Source of the DNA: Microvelia longipes
Lineage: Eukaryota; Arthropoda; Insecta; Hemiptera; Veliidae
Reading direction: 5' to 3'
Assembly: GCA_018340805.1 (NCBI GenBank)
Contig: JACMZG010001913.1
Span: forward strand, 29,240,967-29,304,966
Length of the DNA stretch: 64,000 nucleotides
Below, piece after piece: positions 11,285 to 23,618 of this stretch. Made by a program: the position numbers and the translations under genes. Position 1 is the first letter of the stretch. Every line of letters starts with the position of its first letter. Under the pieces are notes generated by a model, which was not told where the DNA came from, searched no databases, and was given only the letters and a program-made list of their open reading frames with translations.

Positions 11285-11995
11285 TCCTCGTTTTTACCGT
11301 AGGTATATAGGCTAAGTATTGTGTTTGCAAATAACTCTGAAACCGGGATATCACCGGAATTATTCAGTTCAGGCGTTTTAAGGCCTCCAGAGTGGTTTTC
11401 GCAAAATTAACAATCTGTAAGTGTGTACGTGTGTGTCTGTTATCATCGTAGCTCCAAGAGTATTTATGCTAGAGAGTTTAAACTTTGTACAAAAATCAGC
11501 CTATCGCAGTAATTGTGCTGTTCAGAAATATGTTTTTCTTGACGTCATTAACCCGCAATGACTGCAAAAAGTTTGAAAAATCATAAAACGCGGAAAAATG
11601 ATGCATCTCATTATCAACATTAGTTTAATTTTGATAACTTATCTTGTGATCAAATGAAGTTGTTTTAAAAAATTTTAAAAAATCCGAAAATAATATAATT
11701 AAGATGAAGGTCTGTACAAGTGTATACTTTTATTTAATAAATAAGTACAATAAGTTTCAAAACGACTAGTTAATCTATGATTTCATGGTCAGTGCCTGTA
11801 TGGGTGACCGCTAGGAATGAAACAGATATATTTACTATCTGAGGACGAGCGAAGCGAGTCCGGAAATGTGTTGCTTTATAAATTTAACGACTTGAATACT
11901 TTGAGGACAAGCTACTTTGAGTCCGAAACAGGGAGGATGAGCGAAGTGAATTCGGTGTATTGAGAAAAAGTTTCGAGGTAATCCGCACCCGGTTT
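11285..11995 (+). repeat. 5S element, near-complete copy
   Basis: The modules occur in order. The head is TACCGTAGGTATATAGG with GTATTGTGTTTGC, followed by CTGAAACCGGGATATCACCGG (about 11338-11358). Next come GTGTGTACGTGTGTGTCTG, GCTCCAAGAGTATTTATGCT, GACGTCATTAACCCGCA (about 11541) and CATAAAACGCGGAAAAATGAT. The truncated 5S-like part TGGTCAGTGCCTGTATGGGTGACCGC is at 11785-11811. GACGAGCGAAGCGAGTCCG lies at about 11843, with two decayed repeats of it, and the terminal region is near 11970-11990. It has no ORF. The 5S A-box portion has been lost from this copy. Confidence 0.85.
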
Positions 11996-13150
11996 ATTTA
12001 TTTAAAGTATTCAGTTTACATCTTTCAAACAGCTCCAAGAAAAAGGAAATTTCTGTACGTTAAACAAACCTGAATGGGACTTAAGTAAGAGATAGGGAAT
12101 CTTATCAGAACCTGCGCAGTACTCCGCTCTATTGACCTATAAGAACCCTACCGTATTATGTAAAACGGCCACCTGGAGCAAGAGTTAATTCGCATATATA
12201 GAAAAAAGGGTATGAAGTCGTAGTTACAATATATCTTCAGAAGATGTTAAACTCCCGAGTGCCGACGGAAAACACGAACCCTCGAACCTAACCACCTCAA
12301 TACTATTCAATTTAGTCAGGACCTTCGAGTAAATTTCTGTCTTGACAGACATGTTCAAATGAAAAAAAAATATTGTAAACAACCAAGACATGGTTTTTAT
12401 TGGCTTTACTTCATTAAACCCTGATTTTACTAAAAATCGCCAAATCTGTTTTATTTTTTTTTTATTCTTGGTCCTCCCCTAGGTATAAAAGTTTCTAATG
12501 ATGGTTTTCAAAAATAATAATAGAATGTCTATTAATAATATTTCTGCACTGATGATGGCTTCTAATTAGGCAAACAGCTCTCGGTCAGTAAACTATTAAA
12601 ACGACTTATAATAGATTTACCTTAAATCCAAAAAAGTGCATAACATTTTCCTGATATTTGAATAATGCAAAAATTAACTAACTATATACTAAAATACAAT
12701 TCACTAAATTCAATTAATTTTGATAACAAATATTTCAAACAATATAATCGTACCAAACCACTATTGATTATTCATACAGAAATGTCAATATAATTTTGAT
12801 TAACAATTGATATAATTAATTACATTATCAACAACAAATTACTCAGCTAATGATAAGATTATTAGTAATCAGCTACTCATATGTCATTTTACAATAATTG
12901 TTATAAAAGCATTTTGATTTATTTTTAATTATAACAGTATTAATTTATATATCATTTGATTCTACCAAGTTTTGCAAAGAATAACTCAATTATATCAAGT
13001 CAACAGTATTAATTTTCTGACGCACAAAACACAAAATAATGTCAGTGTTTTTTCAAATACCCAGGCATATTCAGCAACTTTTAACTAAATTAAGATTAGG
13101 GAGAGCTCTCTTTTCGTTTACTCATTTAAATGTAGGTAAACAGGAAAATT
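11996..13150. other. AT-rich intergenic DNA
   Basis: No gene is seen. A GC-moderate patch at about 12090-12320 has no recognisable content. CTGATGATGGCTTC lies at 12549-12562. The rest is AT-rich unique-looking sequence. Confidence 0.4.
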
Positions 13151-13320
13151 ATTGTGTTTAAAGTAAATACTAGAAATCGAGATTTTAACTGAAAAATACT
13201 TTAAGACTATGTGATTTTAAGACCTCTTAAGTGGTTTTTACCATGTTGTCTGTTTGTATGTCTGTGTGAATGAGTTTAAGTCTGTTATAGTAGCTCCGAG
13301 TGGGTGCGTAAGGTAAAAAG
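13150..13320 (+). repeat. 5S-element head fragment
   Basis: GAAATCGAGATTTTAACTG, GACCTCTTAAGTGGTTTTTACC, GTTGTCTGTTTGTATGTCTG and TATAGTAGCTCCGAGTG reproduce the first quarter of the 5S element in order. The copy ends before the CRE-like box. Confidence 0.6.
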
Positions 13321-15690
13321 GAAAAACTTGGTACTAAACACAATCTTTGGGTCTATTTGAAAAAAAAATATAAATTGTATAATTATTAGTAGTACTTCGT
13401 TAAACCCGCTACACAATTTTTACATATATGTCACCAACAAAACCTAGAAATCCATTCTGGTGTATTAAGTCTCGTCAACTACTTCAACCGGTAGGTTCAT
13501 GCTGTTTACATTATTCTTATCCGTTCACATCGGCTATTTTGTGATCAAATCTGCTAACATAAAGTATATTATACACGCATTTAGCCCTATATAAGACCAA
13601 TTTTAAGCAGCATAAATTTTACAGCATTAGTTCAATTTGCTAAATAAAGGTTAGTATATGATAAAAAATCAACAAAAAAGATAAACGAAAACAATTACAA
13701 ATAATACATTTATTTGGAGTAAAAGCGAGAATGAAGCAACAGCTTTGTTTAATAACTAAACAGGTTTGGGATAGAATAAATACCGCCTTCCGTACTAACC
13801 GCCTCCCGTGCATCGCCCACTTACATCAACCTCATGAATAGATAATCAAGTTACTTAACCTACAGTCTCCAAAAATACACATTTCACCACCTTTGGCTAT
13901 TGAAAGTAATTGTAATATTTATAGAGGTTTAATGACTAGCCTTTTTTTATTTATACTTCATGTCGTGTACGTTCTACGTTGGATCTCGGCACTCCAACCT
14001 GCAACGTAAAACTCATGTTTTTTTAAGATTTAGGTAAAATAACTTCCGAATACGAGACAATTGATGTGAGCATTGTTATACTCCACCAGAGTTATTTTTT
14101 TACAACATGAAAAAACCTAATACCAATTCACTGAAAAATAGAGTAAATTAACGGACAATTTTTAGGAATAACACCAAGTATCTTCAAATTATTTGCCTGA
14201 TAATCAAACATATTTGTTCTTTTCAAATTTCAATACGACTGCATAATGTTCTAAATTTTAACATTCAACCAAACTTTCAACCAGCTGGATTATTTTTAAT
14301 TTTGGATGTGTGGCATATGAGGGTAACAACTTGTTAAGTATAAATAAAGAACCTACTAGACCTAGAGCCAGGCTTAAAAAATGTTTTGTACTACTTCAAA
14401 CCAAATATTTCTGATAATATACCAGAAATTATATAGGAAAAGCGTAGTCTGCCAATACAAAGTAAAATCGCACAAATTCTCTTGCAAATTGATGCAAAAC
14501 ATGCTAATAAATTTTGTCTATAAACAAGTGCTAAATGCAGCCAAATAAAGTTCTCTAAAAAAAAATGTACAAAAAAGTAAATATTTTTTTTACAGAAATT
14601 CATATACTTTGCATATTATCAATTTTTTGATGTTTTTGAAAGAGCCATAACTTTGGTTGTAGTCATCCAATTTTGATTATTAGGACATTGATTATTAGGA
14701 CATTGATTATTAGGGATTATTAACACTTGCTTCATAGGAAATTTTATAAAGGATTAAAACCTGATTTGTCTTCATGTTTTCTTCATTCTCTTCATGCACA
14801 CAAGAAACACAAGAAAACTAAAATTACGTTACTTATTCCAAGAAAACTGAAATTTTTGGGATTTTTTAACATTTTGAGCATGCGCAATCGTATGAAGGGG
14901 CTCTACTCTGGATAGGCGAACTCTCTTATTTCTTCATAATTTAATTCTTATTTTCAAAAAGAATTGGTTTAAAGTAGTACAAGATGAGTCACATTTTTTC
15001 AATTCCAACTCCAGGATTCTACTTTTTATTACGAGGCAACCGTACTTCCCAAGATAAAAAATTGTACTTCTAAATATGAGAAAATGTATTTCTTTGGAAA
15101 CTCGTTAAAATATAATTTCAACCAAAAAATAAACAAGACCCTTAGAACAGTCAAAAATACTTTCCTCTCTTCATGCATCCAATAAAAAGTAAACCAGTCT
15201 TTTATAAAACTCTGTAATTAAAATTTTAATAATTAAATAGTTGACATAAGCCCCTGGGCAAAAATAAACTAAAAACCAGCGGATCCTGGATTCATAAATT
15301 TTTAAAAAATATGTAAATAAATGTTATGTAAAAGAGTGTTTAACATGATATAACAAGCTTAGGTATTATAAGCTTTCACATACATAATGCCGAGTTTTTC
15401 TTAAATATATCCCCATAGAGCATACATAAATGAATATAAAACCAACCACTGAATTTATTAATGGTTGAATAAATTCGGTTCTATGTGAGGGATCAAGACT
15501 TGATATTTTAACAAATTTTATACTTTTGAGAAACGTTTAAACTTGATATTTTAAAAGGGCAAAAATTTTAATAATTATTCTTTTACAAAGCATATACATA
15601 TAAATGGAACATTGAAGAAACCAGTTAAATTTTACTCAGCAAACTGGAATGAATCTGGCATTAAATTAATCAAATAACAAATATACAAGT
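13321..15690. other. AT-rich intergenic DNA
   Basis: No gene is seen. A small tandem of GACATTGATTATTAG is at about 14680-14720. Sequence resembling the outer part of the foldback at 27.7 kb (TTTTGTACTACTTCAAACCAAAT) is at 14383-14405. Short open frames here have no recognisable content. Confidence 0.4.
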
Positions 15691-16170
15691 ATATGTGCGC
15701 CAAATCCTAAGTTTATTCGATAAATTTTTCGTGTTTTTCAAATTTGCAATATTTTTGCTGTGTCATTAAAAAAATTAACATTTTTACTCATGAGTGATGA
15801 CGTCATAATTAAATTATTTGCCAATTACGCCACTTAAGATGGTCCGATTGAGCTAAAACGTTCTTATCTTTATCTTTTAGCCATATATAAGACTAAGTAA
15901 TATGCTATGTTTCATGCCCCTACCAGCATTAATAATTTTTATAACTTTATAACGTTTAATTTTTATAACATGACTAGAAAGTTTTTTAAAAAATTGTAAG
16001 AAATCGGGAAAAGTCCAATTGAGTTAAAATTCTGTACAAGAGTATGCCTGGTTGCCTTATATGGTTTTTGATAGATCATAAATGTTAAGCTGCATCGAGC
16101 GTGGTCAGTGGATGGGTGACCGCTGGAAGTGAAGTGGGTGAATTGGAGTTTTAAATGGGTTTAGGCAAAT
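15690..16170 (+). repeat. 5S element, 5'-degraded copy with 5S core
   Basis: TGATGACGTCATAATT (CRE-like) lies at about 15797. It is followed by GATGGTCCGATTGAGCTAAAA, TATAAGACTAAGT, TCCAATTGAGTTAAAATTCTG and GATCATAAATGTTAAGC. The 5S-like segment at 16084-16131 reads GTTAAGCTGCATCGAGCGTG then GTCAGTGGATGGGTGACCGC. It has A-box, intermediate-element and C-box equivalents, with a small deletion between them. The mirror-motif tail is missing. Confidence 0.75.
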
Positions 16171-17033
16171 CCTGAGTCCAACACTCTTGATAGACCGCTT
16201 GATAAACAGATGTCTTCGTGTGTAAGTGCAAGGTATATTTTTAAAAAGATTTTATTTGAAGCAGTACAAATTGCACTGATTTAGATTGAGTGCTGCAATG
16301 CTCACACCTCTTATATCATGAGATAAGAAAACAGTTCACTTAGCCCTAATCACCTTTCGAATAAAAGTACTATTACAGAGCATGGGTTTACACGATCCTT
16401 GTTGTGTGAAGACTGAAACCTAAACTTTAGTTTCATTAGATTTAAAATTTCTACAACATTTTAGATAATGATATGATATATCATACGATATTTACCGTTC
16501 TTTATATTACTACCCACTGTCTCTTCTACCAAAACATGTTAGGCAAATTAAGCCTTATATACTTAGTTACATACATTTAATTTACATTTATTTTTCTCTT
16601 AACTTAACTGAACGGACTTAAAAAGACCGTTGCCGTGCATAGTAATGAAAATGACTGTGAAAATACTTTTCTCCTTTGTGAAAATATTTCACAAAGAATT
16701 TCACTCGTAGGAGTTACTTCACGGTCAGAATAGAATGAAAAAAAGGAATTTTAATAAAGCGAAGTACCCTTGGGTTAGGAAAAAAGAATATAAAGCTTGG
16801 AATGGAAAGCATGGTAGGGAAAGCCTGAGGAAAGCCAGGCAGTCTGACTTCGGATGGAAAAACTCTGTTCAAAAGAATTAGAAAAACCTCAAAGCCACGA
16901 ATTTCACAGCTTGCAGTCTTTATTACCTAAAGTATTATTGTAAGAAAATTATGTGAAAAATGTAGCTCTATTTTTATAATTATTTAGTTGGAAAAATTAA
17001 AAAAAAAAAATAATTTAATTACAGTTTAATGAA

Positions 17034-17260
17034 ATCGGGTACGAGGTACCTCGGAATTAACCCTCATCGTATTCGTTACGCAGATCCTCACCATATCACA
17101 CTCGCAAAAAAAGAGAAAAATAAAAATGAACGGAATAAAGAAAAGAACAAAACAAAATTAGAAAAAAAAAACAAGAAAAGAACAACATTTTTTTTGTTAA
17201 AAAAATTAAAGTCACCAAATTTATAAAACGTCTTCGGACTCGCCCTAGACAGAGAAACCA
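17034..17260 (-). repeat. 5S-element 3' end, split fragments
   Basis: ATCGGGTACGAGGTACCTCGG with CCTCATCGTATTCGTTACGC at about 17033-17085, and CGTCTTCGGACTCGCC at about 17229-17245, are reverse-complement tail modules of the 5S element. An A-rich insertion or expansion (about 17105-17200) separates them. The 65-codon frame over this region is an A-rich artefact. Confidence 0.5.
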
Positions 17261-18387
17261 TCAGTTTTTCTTCGAGCAGTCACTCAGTCCGCTGTATTAA
17301 AATATAAGTTCGTAAACTTTATTTATACTTATTGTATATTGCAATACAATACTTTTCCCTATTTTAAAGATAATTTAATAGGTAATTTAATTTAAAATTG
17401 ATCGAATTTGGATCATAGGGCAAACAGGATGAGTTTTATTAACGTTATCAACAACGTTATTGTTGATAACGTCCCATTATAGGACGATAACTGTTTCACT
17501 GTTGTTTGTACACTATTACCACAGCTTATGCTTATTTTAATAGCGCTCTGCTATCAAAAAGGAATTTGAAACTAAAGCACGAAGAAGAAGCTGGCAACTT
17601 AACAGAAAACTTCAACAAACAGTTCCTCTTTCCCTGCTACTTATTTACTTACTAACTAATCAGGCATATTAAACTTAACTAAGTTGCCTCTCCAGCTTCT
17701 CTTCTCTGAGTTTCTCTGCTATTCCCTCCATTCTCATTTATGTTTCCTTCGTCAATAACTTACTTCTTCTATTAATCTTAACCTTACTCTTCCTATACTA
17801 CTCTTGGTGAAACATCTATATTAAGACACTTAAGTCGAATGGGTCAAAAGTATGAAAAATAAAACATTTATACACTCTACGTGGTATTTGTTACATAGAT
17901 AAAACAACTTTTTAATCTCAACTTCATAAATTTAATTTTTATCTAACTTCAAAACTTTGTTCTATTGACTTAATAGAAAGTTTAGTTTTCAATTAAATTG
18001 AAGTCGGTTTTATTACTTGTAGTTGTTTTACTACTTTTAAAATTGTTTATTTTCGATCATTTATTATTTATTTTCTAATACGAGTAAATGGAACTTACCT
18101 AGATAGTTATTTGAAAAGGGTCGGGGTTTGTTGATTCTTTGAATTAAAAGAGATTTTGAAGCACACACTGTAACTTTTTCATTGTATCGGTTGGATAGAA
18201 CTGAGTGTACTTTGTATAGTACATCTACGCCATTACTATCAAATTTCTGGTTGATCCGAGATGCAGTAAATTTTTAGATTAACATTATTGTGGGTTGATG
18301 ACGTCATATTTAGTTTATAATCAATAATCCCAATCATTATAAAATATGTATGACGACTCCCAGGTTTTCGTAACAAGTTTCTTTCTA

Positions 18388-19218
18388 GGTGAAAGAAAAG
18401 AGTTTCTCCACAAAAATATTATATTGGCAAAGCGCTCTCAACCTAGCATGAGGCCATCATCAGTGCCTGTACAAACAAGTCAAAATACTAAAACTAATCA
18501 ATAAAAACAAACAAAAAAGTAACATAAATACAAAACAAAATAAAAAAGATATATTTTTTATCTTTAATATTTTCTTTATTATACTATCTTTTTTATTTTT
18601 ATTTATTTTTGTATTTATGTTACTTTTTTGTTATATTTGTTTTTATTTTATAAAAACCTTTATTAAATAATATATCAACAATAATACATAGCAAGTTATA
18701 TTTAACATAGGTTACCTCAACGCTAAAAAGCTTACGCCTTGTGCTGCGGAGAGGGAGTCATCTTATATTTAGCTAATGATTTTCTAGCTACATATATTAT
18801 TATTAGGGACGATAGATAGAGAGAGAGAGATATATAGATAAAGAGAGAGAGAGAGAGAGAGAGATAGATAATGAGAAACAGAGAGAGAAAAGAAACTTAT
18901 TTTTAATCTTGATTTGTAGAATTATGTTAAAATAGTTTTACTAAACCTACATATAGTTATATGATAGATAATTGGTTTCATATGTTGTTTTATGATGATT
19001 ATTAAGTGTATTAAATTATGGATTATAGTATGAGAAATAAGCATAGTTTTAATATTTTGTAAAAAAAAAAATTGTGGATTTATTTAATTTTATTTTTAAA
19101 ATTTGATTGATTAGTTTTAGTATTTTGATTTGTTTGTACAGGCACTGATGATGGCCTCATGCTTGGTTGAAAGCACTTTGCCAATAAAATATTTCTGTGG
19201 AGAGACTCTTTTTTCACC
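18388..19218. mobile_element. Nested long-inverted-repeat (foldback/MITE-like) element
   Basis: The outer arms are about 18388-18510 and 19108-19218. Both contain GCATGAGGCCATCATCAGTG or its complement, TTGTTTGTACAGG, and a GGTGAAA..AAGAG..TCTCCACA end, with roughly 90% agreement by eye. A second inverted pair is nested at about 18502-18550 and 18583-18648 (AAAAACAAA..AAAAGTAACATAAATACAAA). The interior holds a (GA)n tract. No transposase frame is present, so the element is non-autonomous if mobile. No clear target duplication is visible. Confidence 0.65.
18811..18893. repeat. (GA)n/(GATA)n microsatellite
   Basis: Imperfect GATA and GAGAGA repeats lie inside the foldback element at 18.4-19.2 kb. 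Confidence 0.9.
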
Positions 19219-21048
19219 CATAATGAACGACTCTACTGGTGCTTAATTACATCTAAAAGTTTCTTTTTGATCCGAAAAGCTTTCGGAAGTTATTGTTTCG
19301 ATAGAAATAACTAAAAGCAGAATCTCGTATATACATCCAACGCCCGCAAAAAATCCACCAACATCAATAAACTAAACCCAATATTTTCTTGTAATTCACT
19401 AAAAAAGAATTAAATTGACCTTAAAAGTGATATCTACACAAATTGGTCTACATATATCGCTTCAAATAATATCAACATAAATGTAATTCATTCGTAAATT
19501 AGTTTAGCAATAAAATCAATAAACTATCAAAGCGAAAAAAATTACCTAATATACAATAATTTATTTCGCCAGACCTGGCTCAGTTTTTTCAAACTGAAAA
19601 TTCTATGAGCTAATTTCCTTCGGAAAAAATCGCGAATGAAGTTGGGGATGTAGCGGGATTCGGAAGTGTATTAGAAATCTGTTTCAGAGGTCTCTAACCA
19701 CGAAAAATACGACGTATAAGCTTGGTAAATAACCAGAATAATTTCAGAAGTTATACGAAAAACTTCGAATGGGGTATGGTTTTCTATGTTTTAGGGTGCT
19801 GCGTAGAAAGAAACTGTTCAAAAGACAAAAAAACTTTTGACTCAGCAGAAATCAAGTATTCCATAGAAAATTCACCCGACACGCGAATGAGAATTACTAG
19901 TCTGCTGTCAATAATTATGATTTAAATTATCCAATTAAAGAATGTCAATAACCAAAAAAATTTAACTTACTACAAATGTATAAGTAAAAGATCAGATATT
20001 TAGGAAGTCCACAATTACCACTGACGATAAGATCGCAAGCAGATCCACGAAAAATCTAATAACAAGTTATCTAATATAAAAATAATGAATTACAATATAA
20101 AATAATAAATTATAACCGAGTTAAATGACAAACTATAGCTTATCACCCAAAAGCAGAAAACGATACCCAACTCAATTTTGTGGTACACTTTCTGAAATTA
20201 TTCCGTTTATTTACCACGCTTATTATTGTTATAATTTTATAATATATAATTTAAATTTACGTAAAACGGGTAATTTATATAACTAATGTCTTCCCTTATT
20301 CTTCACAGCAATTATTTCCTGGTATCTTATATGTTATGAATGATGTTTCTCTTTATAACAAAGTAATAAATTATTATTATATCACCATTAAATAATTATT
20401 AAATTATGTATTGACAAATATTATTCAATGCAGTAAATGGTTTATGTCTTTAATAGGTTTAAAACTTACATGTTTCGAGCTATACTTAATAAAAGTTTTT
20501 GTAACTACTCCTTCTACAAACTTCACTACTTAGATTTCTTTGAACACCTTAGTCATAAAATTTAAAAAATTATGAAATGTTTTTTATAACTTTATTGAAA
20601 AAACAGTTCAAAATATGCAAAAACTTTTCTTAAAGCAATTCCATTATCTAAATATTATTTATTTAATATTAGAAATTGTATATTCAAGTAAAATTCAATA
20701 TTTTTAGTTTTTAGCAGAATTCTCCCAATGAATGATTCAGAAATAAAAGAATGGAAGTTGTTTAACTTTTATTCTGTAGTTTTTAGATATTTTGTCGTCG
20801 CGCCGTCTCTTTGTTACACGTCTATTGTTGTATTGTACACATGTCACTTCGTAGCTGTGACATATTTTTCTCGTTTTTTTCCACTGAATACTAAATAATG
20901 ACTGGAAACCTTTGTTGCTTTAAGTACATACCTATATTGTTATATTTATTTTGTGAATATTGAAATGTTTTAATTATATATAACTTTAATAGTTTATTGG
21001 ATAGTAAAATGTTAGAAGAGTTTAGAGCTTCGACATAAATTAATGAGG
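19219..21048. other. AT-rich intergenic DNA
   Basis: I see no gene, RNA gene or strong repeat. A 67-codon plus-strand frame at 19722-19925 has no recognisable motif and no supporting context. Confidence 0.4.
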
Positions 21049-21196
21049 TATTCGTTGACTCTCTTTTTCATTAGTCCACATAGTTACTGACTCAATGGTT
21101 GTAAAACTAAGTAGACAAAGTATGTAGCCCTCTTATTCGTTGACTCAATTATTCATTAGCCCACTTAGTTACCGACTCACTAGTTGTAAAAGTAAG
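21049..21196 (+). repeat. Two tandem copies of an 85-bp unit
   Basis: TATTCGTTGACTC...TTCATTAG(T/C)CCAC(A/T)TAGTTAC at 21049-21111 recurs at 21134-21196 with a few substitutions. The tandem spacing is 85 bp. Confidence 0.75.
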
Positions 21197-21496
21197 AAAC
21201 AACAGATACCTGACCGGATAGTGATAGTGGCAGTAATATGGAAGAGGTGACGTGTCACCTAGAAGGGATCATCTATGTATGAAAAATGTTGTTCTACCTC
21301 ATGGATCCTAGTCTAAACAATCCTTAGAGAAGTCTAATTTATAGAAAAACAAGAACTTTATCATAACATTCTATAGCTTCAAGTAGAAACAAAACGTGCC
21401 CTACAGCACAAAACTAAGGCTCTCTGCACATGAAACCATAAGTCACTTGTTTATGAAATATGTGTGACGTCTTGTTGTCCCGACAAACATTTAAAA

Positions 21497-21565
21497 TAAT
21501 TCTGGCGCGGTGGTCCACATGTCGGGCGAATTTCCTTTGGATGCGTGTTTCCGTGCTTTTTACAT
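21497..21565 (+). repeat. Solo copy of foldback arm end
   Basis: AATAATTCTGGCGCGGTGGT, GTCGGGCGAATTTCCTTTGG and ATGCGTGTTTCCGTGC match the first ~65 bp of the foldback element that starts again at 21591, in the same orientation. It is either a partial tandem duplication of the arm or a truncated neighbouring insertion. Confidence 0.7.
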
Positions 21566-21590
21566 AATATAAGTTTACAACTACTAAATA

Positions 21591-22091
21591 AATAATTCCG
21601 GCGCGGTGGTCCGCTGTCGGGCGAATTTCATTTAGAATGCGTGTTTCCGTGCTAAACAACCCATTTCTTGCTTATGCAAGAACCATGCCCATTGCGTGGT
21701 TCCGGTTCATGCTTTAGAACCCAAGCAGTTACTCAATTGTCACGCACTGCTCGTAACTCATTTTGTCAGTATTTTCCAAAGGAAATGCGCATAATCATCC
21801 AGTTGTTGTACAAAACTATGCTCTAAAATTAGAAGTACGCACTATTATTTGCACTAGTTTAAAGCTTAGTCACTTATCTTTAAGCTTAGTAATTTATCTT
21901 TAAGGTTTTAGCGCATTTCCTTTAGAAAATGCAGACAAAATGAGTTACGAGCAGTGCGTGACAATTGAGTAACAGCATAGGTTCTAAAGCATGAACCAGA
22001 ATCACGCAATGGGCATAGTTCTTGCATAAGCAAGAAATGGATTGTTTTAGCACGGAAACACGCATTCTAAATGAAATTCGCCGACAGCGGA
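21591..22091. mobile_element. Long-inverted-repeat (foldback) element, ~180-bp arms
   Basis: The arm at 21611-21790 is nearly fully complementary to 21911-22090. Paired landmarks are CCGCTGTCGGGCGAATTTCA, GCATTCTAAATGAAATTCG, CACGGAAACACGCATTC, GCAAGAAATGG, ACTCAATTGTCACGCACTGC, ATGAGTTACGAGCAGTGCG and GGAAATGCGC. About 120 bp separate the arms. The left end carries AATAATTCCGGCGCGGTGGT. The right end breaks off after CCGACAGCGGA, so the outermost ~20 bp are lost. No ORF of transposase type is present. Related elements lie at 23.6-24.4 and 46.5-47.0 kb. Confidence 0.85.
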
Positions 22092-22189
22092 TTTTTGTAC
22101 CAAGTTTGGTTTAAAAATATTAATTTGTTCGAAAGATAAAGTGTTTACAAGAAAGTGTCTAGAAATACATATATATACATACATACATC

Positions 22190-22210
22190 AATCTACATAC
22201 ATACATATAT

Positions 22211-22279
<69 letters not shown>

Positions 22280-22280
22280 G
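22190..22280. repeat. (TA)n microsatellite
   Basis: CATACATA grades into a long TA run with single phase breaks. The 93-codon frame across it is an artefact of the repeat. Confidence 0.95.
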
Positions 22281-22555
22281 TAATATAAGTTACACATATT
22301 ACTATGTATGGTTCGCTAACATACGTAGTTTCATAATGTTATCAGAATTAGTTCTGGTTTTATTGATTGACATATATTTAATGATGTCAAACAAAACAAT
22401 GTCATTCATTGACATAATGTAAACAAATCAAGTTTTTTCTCTAATACATTTGAAAATTCGGTGATATCGGGGCTGTATGTCACTTATATTAACTAGTAAT
22501 ATGACGAACTGATAAAGTACAATAAGCATGTGGCCGCGAAGTGGTCCCCCGCCGC

Positions 22556-22562
22556 ATATATA

Positions 22563-22609
<47 letters not shown>

Positions 22610-22613
22610 TATA
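22556..22613. repeat. (TA)n microsatellite
   Basis: This is a nearly uninterrupted TA dinucleotide tract. Confidence 0.95.
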
Positions 22614-23618
22614 AAACAAAGAGCCTAATCTAGTGGTTCTACTAAGCAACTGAGAGGCCTAAATGTTGCCTAAATCAAAATATATTTGGTATGCCTTTAA
22701 GGTTGATAATTCCGCCTCTGTCGTTAACCGCCGAGTTAATGTCACTTTGACGTTGACCAAACGTCATATTCTTGGTTAAACTATCAAAATATGTAAGAAA
22801 AAGTATACGATCCAACTGGGGCACTGTATCTTAATGCAAAAGTTAACTTCACTATACATATTGGAGATACCCTAAATTTCAATAATTTAACCTACAAAAA
22901 ATGGGGGGCGGAGACTTTTAGACCTCCCTGTTCATAGAAATAATTTATCATTAAATACTTATTAAACTAGAAATATTATCCAATACTTTAAATTGAAAAT
23001 ACAGTGGATGGATTTTGTCTTAAATATATTTAAACATTACGTTTCGAGCTCAAAATTCAATCAGAATTATATTTTTTTAGAGTTGTATTACATAAAAGTT
23101 TAGGGTCCATTTACGAGTTGACACCCTACAGGTTCCGAACCAAAGGGTTAACGCCATTTTCGAAGGAGGGAGCATGTTAGGAATTCCATTCCACGCATGA
23201 AAATTCAAGAGATCTTGATCGAAATCGAACACGGGGCTGACACCAGTGCATCGAATATCCGTGGTATAATAACTTCCACTCAACAACTCTGCTGGCTTAG
23301 AGCACTATACTCAGCACCCTTTTATCTGTTACTGCTTAACTATCTTTTGTTTAATTTGGTGTGTATTAGCTTTCTAATACCCTATGATCTAGTAATAAAG
23401 TCAAAATATAGGCTAGAATCAGCAAAATGGAAAAATACGTCACTTGAAATATAAGTTCTTTGTTATCTAAGTACAACTAATATCTGTCAGGAGAAAGTTT
23501 TGTTTAGAGGATTGGACCACAAAGAATTCTTTGGGGTTCTAAACTTCTGTGGTTCTGTTCTTAATCTTTCCAATGCGAGGTAAGACTAATACTAATAATA
23601 TCTCGTACGGTCAAATTT

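Noticed and set aside
11049..11354. 101-codon minus-strand protein
   Set aside because: About a third of it is the reverse complement of the 5S-element head and tail. The remainder has no recognisable motif.
14877..14888. NRF-1-like GCATGCGCA promoter site
   Set aside because: A single short match without a transcript or gene nearby is expected by chance.
16664..16720. Hairpin terminator or microRNA at CTTTGTGAAAATATTTCACAAAG
   Set aside because: It is a short AT-rich near-palindrome without extended pairing, expected in this composition.
17029..17226. 65-codon lysine-rich protein
   Set aside because: The lysine and asparagine run comes from an A-rich stretch inside a 5S-element remnant.
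21414..21659. 81-codon minus-strand protein with repeated TETRI..DHRA words
   Set aside because: The internal repetition reflects the duplicated end of the foldback arm. It is a shadow frame.
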